Source: Bryobacteraceae bacterium
GTDB lineage: Bacteria; Acidobacteriota; Terriglobia; Bryobacterales; Bryobacteraceae
NCBI GenBank assembly: GCA_023384675.1
Contig: JAHDVK010000012.1
Span: forward strand, 62,001 to 126,000
Length of the DNA: 64,000 nucleotides
Reading direction: 5' to 3'
The stretch's first letter is position 1. Each line of letters starts with the position of its first letter. Below the pieces are notes generated by a model that saw nothing but the letters and a program-made list of their open reading frames with translations, had not been told where the DNA came from and searched no databases. The position numbers and the translations under genes are program-made. Shown in pieces: positions 35,162 through 43,833 of the stretch.

Positions 35162-37579
35162 TCACAACGGCGAGGCGAGCAGCATTGCGTTGAACAGCAG
35201 CTTGAGCGTCAGGTAGCTTTGGCCGCGGTACTGCGGACGCATGCCGAACAGCACGGCGCGGCCTTTGCCGACCGGGACATCGAGCAGGGCGGGCCGGCCC
35301 GCGATGCGCTGTTCGCCGAGCAGCCAGCCAGATTCGAGCACCGGCGCGGAGCTGTAGCGGAGCACCGGCGAAGCGGCTTTTGGTGAGTCCGCCTCCCACA
35401 CAGGGCTGGTTTGCATCCAGACGGTGAACTCGCGCGGCAGGCCAAGCATGAGTGGCGAGGCGGCATCGGCGCGCACGCGCAGCAGTGAGCCGGGACAATA
35501 AAACTCGCTGTTTGAGACGTTTTCAAGAACATTCTTCACTGGAAGCTTGAGGTGCTGCGCGGCGTACTGGCCGGAGCCATTCAGGAAGATGAGCGTGCCG
35601 CCGGCTTCGCCGAAGGCGCGCAAAGCGGCCGCACCCTCCATGCCGAGTCCGCCGGTGTATTCCTCCGGCATCGCCCCTTTCCCATAGCCTTCGTGAATGG
35701 CTGCGGCGTTCTGGTCGGGAAAGATGATCGCGTCGAAGCGCTGGCGGAGGTTGCCCGCGCGGATAGCCGGGTTCCCGAGACTTTCGTATGCCCAGCCGGA
35801 CTGTTCGATGATCCAGCGCGTCCAGCCCTCGTCCATGCTGGGCATATGGCTCTTGTAGAGGGCGATGCGGGGGCGGCGAACCTCGGTGAAACCGGCAGGT
35901 GCGCTGGGGCCGCTGGCGAAATGGCCGGTGCGCGGATCGCGCCAGACGCGCGCGCCCCTCCGCCACGCTTCGTTCACTTTGCTCCAGGTGGTGTGATCGG
36001 CGGCCGGCCAGATGGATGCGGGGGGCGCGCCGGCGGCGGCAAAGCTGAATTCCCGTGCCCGGCGCAGGCTGGCCGCGAACTGGTCCTTCACGGTGTCCAC
36101 CGCCACACCCATGAGCAACGGCAGCGTGTGCGCGGTAACGTCATAGGGGCGCTTTGGAGGGCCTCCGGGATACATGCGCAGGTCAGGGTAGTGTTGCTTT
36201 TCAAGCAGAGCTTTGGCGAAGCTGCTGAAGGACTGTTGCATGCGGATCACATAGCTGCCCTCGGGGTAAGTTTTTGATCCGACCTGGATAGAGGACTCGG
36301 CGCGTTCGATCTCCACCGCACCAAAATCGAGGGTTTCGAGCAGCCTCCGCGCGGAGCCGGGATCGGCCTGCGCTGCGGGAACGACAAAGGCGAAGGGTTC
36401 ACGGCGGGCGACGGCGTTTTTCGCGAACTGATGGAAGTTGCGCAGGAAAAATTCGCGGCGGGTGGCGGCCTGCCAGCACACGGACTCCATGACGATGAGT
36501 TCGTCGTCCACGATGTCGCGCAGTTTCCATTCGCCCCCGGGCCAGGGTTCCAGATGGTTCCAGGTGCTGACGCGCGCGTTGTAGCCGAGCGAGGTGGTGG
36601 ATAGTTGATCGGCACGGACGGTCACGGGCGAGGCGATACGGACACTCGCCGATTCGCTAAGGATGCGCAGACCGCCGTGGAAACTCTGATAGTGACGCGC
36701 GGGGGTCCACAGGTCGTACATCGCGTTGACGGCAACGCCCTTGCGTCCGGCCGACGTCAGATCCGCCGCGATGGTCATGCCGATCATGTTCGCCATTTGC
36801 GTGATGAGCGGATCGACATTCGGCTCGATGGGATCGAGATAAGGCGGCACCCAGATTCGGGCGGCGGTGGGGCCCATCTGGTGGATGTCATAGACGATCT
36901 GCGGATGCCACTGGTTGTGAAGTCCTTCCACCACCGAGCGCGTCTCGGCCTGCGTGAAGATGTACCAGTCGCGGTTATTGTCGTGGCCGGTGTACTTCTG
37001 ATAGAGCTCTGGCGGCGAAGTGCCCTCGTGCGGCGTGCCAAGGGTCTTACGGTACCAATCGGTGACCAGATCGAGGCCGTCGGGATTGATGGAAGGGGCG
37101 AGCAGAAGGATGACGTTGTCGAGGATCTGGCGGGTTTTCGCGTCCTCGGCGGTGGCGAGGCGGTGAGCGAACTCGATGGTGGCGTGGACGCTCGCGACTT
37201 CGGTGGCGTGGATCGCGGAAGTGATCAGGACGATGGTCTTGCCCTCGGCGATGAGTCTGAGCGCTTCGGCTTCAGGCGTGCGCCGCGGGTCCACCAGGCG
37301 CTTCTGGATCTGGCGGTAGTGCTCGAGGCGGGCAAGGTTGGCGGGGGCGCTGATGATGCCCGCCAACATGGTGCGGCCTTCTTCGCTTGTGCCGTATCGG
37401 ATCACCTTGATGCGGCTGGAGCCTTTTTCAAGTTCGCGGAAATAGGAGCTGACTTTGGCCCATTCGTGGGTCGAGCGGTCGGCGCCCATGCGGAAGCCGA
37501 AGAACTGTTCGGGCGTGGGCGGCGCGGCCAGCAGGCTGGCTGCGGAGAAGACAGCGATGAGCGCGAGGCGTCGGGTCAT
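35162..37579 (-). CDS. Secreted M14-family zinc carboxypeptidase
   Basis: This 805-residue protein has a signal peptide (residues 1-19, LLAAPPTPEQFF after it). The M14 catalytic domain has the zinc motif HATE (His124, Glu127) in LITSAIHATEVASVHATIEF, the substrate-arginine-type segment LLLAPSINPDGLDLV and GHDNNRDWY, and the third-ligand region YDIHQMGPTAARIWVPP. A long C-terminal region (about 430-805) includes a ThuA/glutaminase-like fold (ALYKSHMPSMDEGWTRWI, EEYTGGLGMEGAAALRAFGE). It probably degrades extracellular peptides. Its ATG overlaps the stop of the upstream isomerase gene. Confidence 0.85.
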   Translation of the reverse strand: MTRRLALIAVFSAASLLAAPPTPEQFFGFRMGADRSTHEWAKVSSYFRELEKGSSRIKVIRYGTSEEGRTMLAGIISAPANLARLEHYRQIQKRLVDPRRTPEAEALRLIAEGKTIVLITSAIHATEVASVHATIEFAHRLATAEDAKTRQILDNVILLLAPSINPDGLDLVTDWYRKTLGTPHEGTSPPELYQKYTGHDNNRDWYIFTQAETRSVVEGLHNQWHPQIVYDIHQMGPTAARIWVPPYLDPIEPNVDPLITQMANMIGMTIAADLTSAGRKGVAVNAMYDLWTPARHYQSFHGGLRILSESASVRIASPVTVRADQLSTTSLGYNARVSTWNHLEPWPGGEWKLRDIVDDELIVMESVCWQAATRREFFLRNFHQFAKNAVARREPFAFVVPAAQADPGSARRLLETLDFGAVEIERAESSIQVGSKTYPEGSYVIRMQQSFSSFAKALLEKQHYPDLRMYPGGPPKRPYDVTAHTLPLLMGVAVDTVKDQFAASLRRAREFSFAAAGAPPASIWPAADHTTWSKVNEAWRRGARVWRDPRTGHFASGPSAPAGFTEVRRPRIALYKSHMPSMDEGWTRWIIEQSGWAYESLGNPAIRAGNLRQRFDAIIFPDQNAAAIHEGYGKGAMPEEYTGGLGMEGAAALRAFGEAGGTLIFLNGSGQYAAQHLKLPVKNVLENVSNSEFYCPGSLLRVRADAASPLMLGLPREFTVWMQTSPVWEADSPKAASPVLRYSSAPVLESGWLLGEQRIAGRPALLDVPVGKGRAVLFGMRPQYRGQSYLTLKLLFNAMLLASPL

Positions 37580-38337
37580 GCGCGGGCGAGCTCCCTCCAG
37601 AGCGCGCGGTACCAGCGCAGGAAGCGTTCGGGCTGCGGGCTTTCGGCGACCTCCATCATGGTGAAGCGCTCGTATTTCGTTTCCCGGAACAGTTGAAACA
37701 GTTCACGCCAGGGGTAGTGATCGTTGGCGAGTTCGTTGATGTGGCAATGCAGGATCCACGGGCGCAGGCGCTGGAAATTCTCGCGGACACTGCCCTGGAT
37801 GATGTCGGGCGGATTCGAATTCCAGCAGAGCCCAACCGCGGGGTGATTCGTGGCCTTCATAATGGCCTCGCAGACGCGCGGTTCCTGCGTTTCGCGGCCG
37901 TGCACCTCAAGCCAGATTTCGACCCCGCGGACCTGCGCGTAGTCGCCGCACTCCTTGAGGCTGACAGCGATGTTCTGAATGGTCTGCTCGCGGCTGACGC
38001 CTTGCGGAAAGGCGTTGGGGCGCACCTTCACGCCGCGCGCCCCGGTGTCGCGGGCCAGATCCACGAAAGCCTTCGTATCCTCGATGTTCTTGCGGCGCAC
38101 GGCGGGGTCCGGAGAGTGGTATTCGGCCACGGAACCGTAGCCCACAAGCCGCACAGGCGTGCGCGCGAAGCGGAGGCGCACCTGATCGCGCTCTTTATGG
38201 CCGAGGCTGGGCTCCACGCCGTGCTTGTGGGTCGTGCGCAGTTCCACGCCTTCAAAACCGGCCTTTTCCAATTGCAGGATGACCGTTTCGAGGTCCCAAT
38301 CCTTTAGTACGTTGTAAGTTACAGCTCCGAGCTTCAT
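37576..38337 (-). CDS. Sugar phosphate isomerase/epimerase (xylose isomerase-like TIM barrel)
   Basis: AAGGAG lies 7 nt before the ATG at 38337, which fixes the start over a longer frame and gives 253 residues. The sequence runs through a TIM barrel: LGAVTYNVLKDWDLETVILQ, GFEGVELRTTHKHGVEP, VDLARDTGARGVKVRPNA, VEIWLEVHGRETQEP, VGLCWNSNPPDII, HCHINELANDHYPWRELFQL. The His/Glu/Asp positions match the metal site of the AP-endonuclease-2/IolE-like family. The substrate is unknown. It overlaps the peptidase gene by 4 nt and follows the symporter gene by 19 nt. Confidence 0.82.
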   Translation of the reverse strand: MKLGAVTYNVLKDWDLETVILQLEKAGFEGVELRTTHKHGVEPSLGHKERDQVRLRFARTPVRLVGYGSVAEYHSPDPAVRRKNIEDTKAFVDLARDTGARGVKVRPNAFPQGVSREQTIQNIAVSLKECGDYAQVRGVEIWLEVHGRETQEPRVCEAIMKATNHPAVGLCWNSNPPDIIQGSVRENFQRLRPWILHCHINELANDHYPWRELFQLFRETKYERFTMMEVAESPQPERFLRWYRALWRELARA

Positions 38338-38356
38338 GGCGCTTCTCCTTGTTGCA

Positions 38357-39580
38357 TTATGACGGCGCACCGGCCGCTTCGGCGGCGGGCGGGTTGAGAT
38401 CGTGTCCTTCCCAGCGCGCCACGACCGCCGTTGCCAGACAATTGCCCAACAGGTTCACAGACGTGCGCCCCATGTCCATCAAGGTATCAACCCCCAAGAG
38501 GATGGCAATGCCCTCCAGGGGCAGGTTGAAGGTGGTGAGCGTGCCAGCCAGGATGACGAGCGCCGCGCGCGGCACCGCGGCGACGCCTTTGCTGGTGAGC
38601 ATAAGCGTGGCGACCATGGTCAACTGCTGGGTCAAGGTCATCTCGACGCCGGCGGCCTGGGCCACGAACATCGAGGCCAGGGCAAGATAGAGCGTGCTGC
38701 CATCCAGGTTGAAGCTGTAGCCGGTGGGCAGAACGAAGCTGACGATGTGGCGCGGCACGCCGAAGCGCTCCATGTTTTGCATGGCCATGGGAAAGGCCGC
38801 CTCGCTCGACGCGGTGGAAAAGGCGAGCACGTAGGGGTCCTTGACAGCACGGAGAAAACGCCTGAGCGGGACGCGGAAGATCAAAACCACGGCGCCCATC
38901 ACCAGCAGCACGTAAGCGAACAGGGCCACATACAAGGCGCCGATCAATTTACCCAGCCCGATGAGCACGCCGATGCCCTTTGCGCCGACCACCGAGGCGA
39001 TGGCCGCGCCTACGCCGAGCGGCGCGAGGTACATCACGTATTTCGTGTATTGGAACATCACGTCGGCGAGCGAGCGGCAGAAGTCCACCACCGGTCTGGC
39101 CTTTTCGCCCAGAGCGATGCAGGCCGCGCCAAACAGGAAGCAGAAGACGACGAGTTGCAGCACCTCGTTGCGGGACATCGCGTCGAAGATGCTGGTGGGG
39201 ACGGCGTTCTCCATCACGGCGATGAGGCTCGACTTGGTCTCGGGCAGTTCGGGCCGCTCGGCCGCGCCAATGGACACGCCATCACCGGGCCTGAAGAAGT
39301 TCACCGACAGAAGCGCCAGCGCCAGCGCGCCAAGCGTGGTGACGTTGAAGTAGATCAACGCCTTCAGGCCAATGCGGCCCATGGCCTTAGCGCTGCCCGA
39401 GCCCGCAATGCCATAGACCAGCGTGGCGAAGAGCAGCGGCGCGATGATCGATTTGATAAGGCGCAGGAAGATGTTGCCGATGAAAGCGGTGTCCTGACCG
39501 AATTGCGGGTAGTAATGGCCTACGGCCACGCCCGCAAACATGGCGATGAAGATCCAACTGGTGAGCGAGAGGCGCTTCAT
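38357..39580 (-). CDS. Dicarboxylate/amino acid:cation symporter (DctA/GltP family)
   Basis: The ATG at 39580 overlaps the nadK stop and gives 407 residues (an ATG at 39592 adds four). The protein has eight spans plus two re-entrant hairpins, with the family motifs FLRLIKSIIAPLLFATLVYG, AFSTASSEAAFPMAMQNMERFG (the serine-rich HP1 hairpin), PTGYSFNLDGSTLYLA and MLTSKGVAAVPRAALVIL. It probably imports C4-dicarboxylates, glutamate or aspartate with protons or sodium. The exact substrate is not certain. Confidence 0.9.
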   Translation of the reverse strand: MKRLSLTSWIFIAMFAGVAVGHYYPQFGQDTAFIGNIFLRLIKSIIAPLLFATLVYGIAGSGSAKAMGRIGLKALIYFNVTTLGALALALLSVNFFRPGDGVSIGAAERPELPETKSSLIAVMENAVPTSIFDAMSRNEVLQLVVFCFLFGAACIALGEKARPVVDFCRSLADVMFQYTKYVMYLAPLGVGAAIASVVGAKGIGVLIGLGKLIGALYVALFAYVLLVMGAVVLIFRVPLRRFLRAVKDPYVLAFSTASSEAAFPMAMQNMERFGVPRHIVSFVLPTGYSFNLDGSTLYLALASMFVAQAAGVEMTLTQQLTMVATLMLTSKGVAAVPRAALVILAGTLTTFNLPLEGIAILLGVDTLMDMGRTSVNLLGNCLATAVVARWEGHDLNPPAAEAAGAPS

Positions 39581-40440
39581 CGCTCGCCCCATTTCAACTT
39601 CTGCCGGAGGACGTCGAAAAACAGCATGCGGGGCGGACGGATCAAACAGAGGGAATTCTGCGAACTGCGGCAGACGATGCGGTCCTGCTCCTGGAGCGGC
39701 GAGCCGACCTGACCGTCGATGGTGAGATAGGCGTCCTCGCCGCGGGCGAGGTTCAGGATTTGAATCACGCTGGAATCGGACACCAGCACGGGCCGGTTCG
39801 TCAGCATGTGGGGGCAGATGGGCGTGATGCAGAGCGCGCCGACGGAGGGAAATACGATCGGCCCGCCGGCGGAGAGTGAGTACGCGGTGGAACCGGTGGG
39901 CGTGGCGATGATGAGTCCGTCGGCCTTGTAGCGGCAGACGAAATGCGCATCGACGTTGCAGACCAGATCGATCATGCGCGCGATGTGCGCCTTGGTGATG
40001 ACGATATCGTTGAGCGCCTCGTAGCGCGCCACCACTTCCCCGCCCCGCTGCACTTCGCACGAAAGCATGCGGCGTTTCGCCACCCGGTGTTCGTTGCGCA
40101 GGGCGCGTTCAAGTTCCGGGAAGAGTTCTTCCACGGTGATAGCGGTCAGGAAGCCGAGCCCGCCCAGATTCACCGCGAAAAGAGGAATGTCGCGGCCCGC
40201 GATTGCGCGAGCGGCGCTGAGCAAGGTGCCGTCGCCGCCCATCACAATCACCAGGTCGCATCCTTCGGGCACTGCGTTGCGCGCGAGGCCGGGCTGGCGT
40301 CCGGCATAGCGTGCGGTGATCTCGTCAATACGAACGTCGACGCCTTTGGTCTCCAGCCATTGCAGGACAGCGGGCACGAGCGTGCGCGCTTCCCGCACCT
40401 CAGGCTTCGAGATGATGCCGACTGTTTGGATCGTAGCCAT
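39577..40440 (-). CDS. nadK: NAD kinase
   Basis: NadK phosphorylates NAD to NADP. The 287-residue protein has VIVMGGDGTLLSAARAIAG, the NLGGLGFLTAI segment, the EALNDIVITKAH NE/D-like motif and the TGSTAYSLSAGGPIV glycine-rich active site. The ATG at 40440 lies inside the end of tlyA (41-nt overlap), and the stop overlaps the symporter start. The tlyA-nadK pairing is common in bacteria. Confidence 0.96.
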   Translation of the reverse strand: MATIQTVGIISKPEVREARTLVPAVLQWLETKGVDVRIDEITARYAGRQPGLARNAVPEGCDLVIVMGGDGTLLSAARAIAGRDIPLFAVNLGGLGFLTAITVEELFPELERALRNEHRVAKRRMLSCEVQRGGEVVARYEALNDIVITKAHIARMIDLVCNVDAHFVCRYKADGLIIATPTGSTAYSLSAGGPIVFPSVGALCITPICPHMLTNRPVLVSDSSVIQILNLARGEDAYLTIDGQVGSPLQEQDRIVCRSSQNSLCLIRPPRMLFFDVLRQKLKWGER

Positions 40441-41158
40441 AGAGCAGGAATTCCACGTTGCCCTCGGCGCCCGGCAGAGGACTCTCGATTAGCCGGGTCT
40501 CCAGGCCCAGAGCTTCCACCGCGGCGCGGACGCGGGCGCAGGCGGCTTCCCGGTAGGCCGGCTCGCGCACGATGCCGCCCCGGCCCACCTGGCCGCGCTC
40601 GACCTCGAATTGCGGTTTCACCAGAACCACCATCTCGCGTGGCGGCTCCAGCAGTTTCGGCAGCACCGGAAGGATGAGTGTAACACTGATGAAGCTGACG
40701 TCACAGACGGCGAATTGCACGGTTTCGCCGATGTCCTCCAGGCGCAGATAGCGGGCGTTCAGGCCCTCGTGGACCACGACCCGCGCGTCGTTCCGAAGCT
40801 TCCAGTGGAGTTGCGATTTACCCACATCCACGCAGTGGACTCGCGCCGCGCCGCGCTGCAGCAGGCAATCGGTGAAACCGCCCGTAGAGGAGCCAATATC
40901 GAGACAGACGCGGCCGCGGACATCGATACTGAATCCGTCCAATGCGCCCGCCAGTTTGAAGCCGCCCCGGCTCACGTAGGGCATGGGTTCGGCGACATCA
41001 ATCCCGGCGTCTTCGGGCACCAGAGCGCCGGCCTTGTCCACGCGCTGGCCTTGTACAGTGACGACGCCCGCCAGCAGCAGCGCCTTCGCCTTCTCACGCG
41101 TTTCGGCGAGTCCGCGCGCCACCAGGAGTTGATCGATGCGCTGACGCGGGGTCTTCAT
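40400..41158 (-). CDS. tlyA: TlyA-family rRNA (cytidine-2'-O)-methyltransferase
   Basis: The 252-residue protein has an N-terminal S4 RNA-binding domain (RIDQLLVARGLAETREKA, VQGQRVDKAG) and a FtsJ-type SAM domain (VCLDIGSSTGGFTDCLLQ, VHCVDVGKSQLHWKL, VCDVSFISVTLILPVLPKLL, VVLVKPQFEVERGQVG). TlyA homologues 2'-O-methylate 16S and 23S rRNA cytidines. It lies 14 nt after ispA in a conserved xseB-ispA-tlyA-nadK order; the usual dxs between ispA and tlyA is absent here. Confidence 0.93.
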   Translation of the reverse strand: MKTPRQRIDQLLVARGLAETREKAKALLLAGVVTVQGQRVDKAGALVPEDAGIDVAEPMPYVSRGGFKLAGALDGFSIDVRGRVCLDIGSSTGGFTDCLLQRGAARVHCVDVGKSQLHWKLRNDARVVVHEGLNARYLRLEDIGETVQFAVCDVSFISVTLILPVLPKLLEPPREMVVLVKPQFEVERGQVGRGGIVREPAYREAACARVRAAVEALGLETRLIESPLPGAEGNVEFLLYGYDPNSRHHLEA

Positions 41159-41172
41159 CTGCGGTGCGGCGC

Positions 41173-42057
41173 TCAGCTCTGCCGCTCCACGATCAAGTCC
41201 GCCAGTTCACGGAGGCGCTGGGCGCGAGGGCCGAATTCCTGCAGGCAGGCGTGGGCCTGCTGGCGCTGCTCTTCGGCCATTCGCTTGGACTCCGCCAGGC
41301 CGTACACCGCCGGGAAGGTGACCTTGTGTTGTTCGGCATCCTTGCCCGCGGTCTTGCCGAGCGTCGCGGAGTCCTGTTCCACGTCGAGCACATCATCGAC
41401 GATTTGAAAGGCGAGTCCGACATGCTCGCCGAAACGGGAGAGCGCATCCAATTGGCCGGCGGCGGCGCCGGCGTGAAGCGCGCCCAGGCGGACGCTGGCG
41501 CGCAGCAGCGCCCCGGTCTTGGCGCGATGAATCCGCTCAAGCAGTTCGGCCGTTGGTTGCGCGTTCTCGCCTTCCAGATCGAAAACCTGGCCTCCGATCA
41601 TGCCGCCCACCGTGCCGGACGCCGAGGCAAGTTCCCGCACAAGCCGGGCATCGCCCACGCGGCCCAGAACCTCGAAGGCAAGCGTGAGCAGTGCGTCGCC
41701 CGCCAGGATCGCCATCGCCTCGCCAAACACCTTGTGATTCGTGGGGCGGCCGCGCCGCAGATCGTCGTTATCCAAGGCGGGCAGGTCGTCGTGGATCAGC
41801 GAATACGTGTGGATCATCTCGAGCGTGGCGGCGACGGCATGGATCTCCGGCGGATCCTCGCCGGCCACGGCGCGGGCCGACTCGAGGCAAAGCAAGGGGC
41901 GTATGCGCTTTCCGCCCGCGAACAGGCTGTAGCGCATAGCGCGGTGGATGACCGCGGGCGGTGCATCCTCGGGCGGGGCGAGCCGGTCCAGTTCGGCGTC
42001 GATGCGCTGGATCTGCGCTTTCAGGTACTCGCGGAGGGGCGAAGCGGCCACCGTCAT
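41173..42057 (-). CDS. ispA: Polyprenyl (farnesyl/geranylgeranyl) diphosphate synthase
   Basis: The ATG at 42057 overlaps the xseB stop and gives 294 residues. It has the first Asp-rich motif LIHDDLPALDNDDLRRGRPT (Asp90, 91 and 96), GGKRIRPLL, the second motif FQIVDDVLDVEQD and KVTFPAVYGL. It condenses IPP with allylic diphosphates to give C15 or C20 chains. The product length cannot be decided safely from sequence alone. Classical neighbours support ispA. Confidence 0.93.
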   Translation of the reverse strand: MTVAASPLREYLKAQIQRIDAELDRLAPPEDAPPAVIHRAMRYSLFAGGKRIRPLLCLESARAVAGEDPPEIHAVAATLEMIHTYSLIHDDLPALDNDDLRRGRPTNHKVFGEAMAILAGDALLTLAFEVLGRVGDARLVRELASASGTVGGMIGGQVFDLEGENAQPTAELLERIHRAKTGALLRASVRLGALHAGAAAGQLDALSRFGEHVGLAFQIVDDVLDVEQDSATLGKTAGKDAEQHKVTFPAVYGLAESKRMAEEQRQQAHACLQEFGPRAQRLRELADLIVERQS

Positions 42058-42302
42058 TCGTCCTCCTCGGGATCGAATGGGGCGGGCGCCGGCGGGCCGC
42101 CCTGCTGGAGCAGAATTTCGACGCGGCTTTCGGCTTCCGCGAGACGGCGGCGGCAGTCCTCGCTGAGTTTCATGCCCTTTTCGAATAGGTCCAGAGCCTG
42201 ATCGAGGGGCACATCCGGCGCTTCCAGCTGTTGGACCAAAGCTTCCAGGTCCTCCAATTGCTTTTCGAAAGGAGGTGGCTTCGGAGCGGAAGATTTCGCC
42301 AT
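42054..42302 (-). CDS. xseB: Exodeoxyribonuclease VII small subunit
   Basis: The 82-residue helical protein has FEKQLEDLEALVQQLEAPD and LFEKGMKLSEDCRRRLAEAE, the standard XseB hairpin. A short Pro/Asp/Glu-rich tail follows. It partners with XseA to degrade single-stranded DNA; xseA is not in this window. It is the first gene of a seven-gene packed run down to the M14 peptidase. Confidence 0.93.
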   Translation of the reverse strand: MAKSSAPKPPPFEKQLEDLEALVQQLEAPDVPLDQALDLFEKGMKLSEDCRRRLAEAESRVEILLQQGGPPAPAPFDPEEDE

Positions 42303-42327
42303 CCTTCAATTCTACGCCCAGCCCGGT

Positions 42328-43803
42328 TTAGCGCAGCGCGCCCATCAGCCGGGCTACAGGCCGCGCCACCAGCGCCAGGATCAGCCCCGCCACGATTGCG
42401 AACGTGGCCGTGGTCTGGAACAGATCCTGGATCGGCAGCTCGCCATAGAAGGCCGCCAGCCGGCCGCCCAGATAATTGCCGGTGGAGATCGAAAGGAACC
42501 AGACGCCCATCATCAGGCCCGCCACGCGCGCCGGGGCGAGCTTCGTGAACGCGCTCAGGCCAACGGGGCTGAGGCATAACTCGCCCGTCGTGTGCAGCAG
42601 ATAACAGCCGGCCAGCCACAAGGGGCTCACTCTGCCCGCGGTACCGGCCTCCATCGCGGCAATCATCATGAGCACAAATCCGAGGCCGACCGAGATCAAG
42701 CCCAGCGAGAACTTCGCCGGGCTGGAAGGCTGGCGATGGCCAAGCCGGATCCACAGCCAGGCAAATACCGGCGCGAGCGCGATGATGTAAATCGGATTCA
42801 GCGATTGATAGACGGTCGCCGACACGCTGACGCCGAATAGCGTGTTATCGGTGAAGCGCGCCGCGAATATGTTGAGGCTCGAACCCGCCTGCTCGAACGC
42901 CGACCAGAACAACGACGAGGCGAAGAACAGCACCGCGATCACATACAGGCGCTTGCGCTCTTCGGGTGTCCATTCCGCGCCGAGGAACATCCAGGCGAAC
43001 AACACGATCACCGCTAGCAGCAGCACGAAGCCCGCGCCATCCACCAGCCTCTCGATGGTCAGTGGATAGACGCCGCTGAAGTGGACTGCCGCCAGCAGCA
43101 ATGGCGCCGCGGTGAACGCCAGCAGGCCGTTGCGCAATTGTTCACGGATTTGCTTCGCTTCTCCTGCGGAAGCGACAGGCGCGGGGTGCAACCCCGCGTC
43201 GCCCAGATGCTTGCGACCCGCGGCGAACGTAAACACGCCCACCACCATGCCCACGCCCGCAAGTCCGAATCCAAGCTGCCAGTTGATGCCCGTCCCAATG
43301 GGACCGCACACCAGCGGCGCGAGCAGCGCGCCGAGGTTGATGCCCATGTAGAAGATCGAGAAGCCGCTGTCCCGGCGGCGGTCTTCCGGCGAATAGATCT
43401 GCCCGACGATGGTGCTGATATTCGGCTTCAGCAGTCCGGTGCCGATGGCCACCACCGCCAGCCCGGCGAAGAAGACGCCCTGGCTCGGCACGGCCAGCAT
43501 CAGGTAGCCCGCGGCGATCAGTATCCCACCATACAGCACGGTGCGCTGCTGTCCCAGTACGCGGTCGGCCAGCCAGCCGCCGGGCAGGCTGAGCAGATAA
43601 ACGGTTGCGATGTAGAGGCCGTAGATGCCGTAAGCCTTGCTGTCCGCGATGCCCAAGCCGCCCGATTCCACGCTTGCTGTCATAAAAAGAATCAGCAGCG
43701 CGCGCATTCCGTAGTAGCCGAACCGTTCCCACAACTCAGTGAAAAAGAGCGTGGAAAGGCCGCGCGGATGGCCGAAAAAGCGCGTGTCGGGGGCTGAAGA
43801 CAT
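42328..43803 (-). CDS. POT-family proton-coupled oligopeptide symporter
   Basis: The 491-residue protein has about 12-14 spans. Family features include TELWERFGYYGMRALLILFM near the N-terminus (POT ExxER motif in ELWER), GGWLADRVLGQQRTVLYGG, KPNISTIVGQIYSPED, DSGFSIFYMGINLGALLAPL and GELCLSPVGLSAFTKLAP. It imports di- and tripeptides with protons through the inner membrane. It stands 25 nt downstream of xseB but on the other side (it is transcribed toward xseB). Confidence 0.92.
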   Translation of the reverse strand: MSSAPDTRFFGHPRGLSTLFFTELWERFGYYGMRALLILFMTASVESGGLGIADSKAYGIYGLYIATVYLLSLPGGWLADRVLGQQRTVLYGGILIAAGYLMLAVPSQGVFFAGLAVVAIGTGLLKPNISTIVGQIYSPEDRRRDSGFSIFYMGINLGALLAPLVCGPIGTGINWQLGFGLAGVGMVVGVFTFAAGRKHLGDAGLHPAPVASAGEAKQIREQLRNGLLAFTAAPLLLAAVHFSGVYPLTIERLVDGAGFVLLLAVIVLFAWMFLGAEWTPEERKRLYVIAVLFFASSLFWSAFEQAGSSLNIFAARFTDNTLFGVSVSATVYQSLNPIYIIALAPVFAWLWIRLGHRQPSSPAKFSLGLISVGLGFVLMMIAAMEAGTAGRVSPLWLAGCYLLHTTGELCLSPVGLSAFTKLAPARVAGLMMGVWFLSISTGNYLGGRLAAFYGELPIQDLFQTTATFAIVAGLILALVARPVARLMGALR

Positions 43804-43833
43804 AAACTCAGGATTCTACCGCACGCGCGGCGG

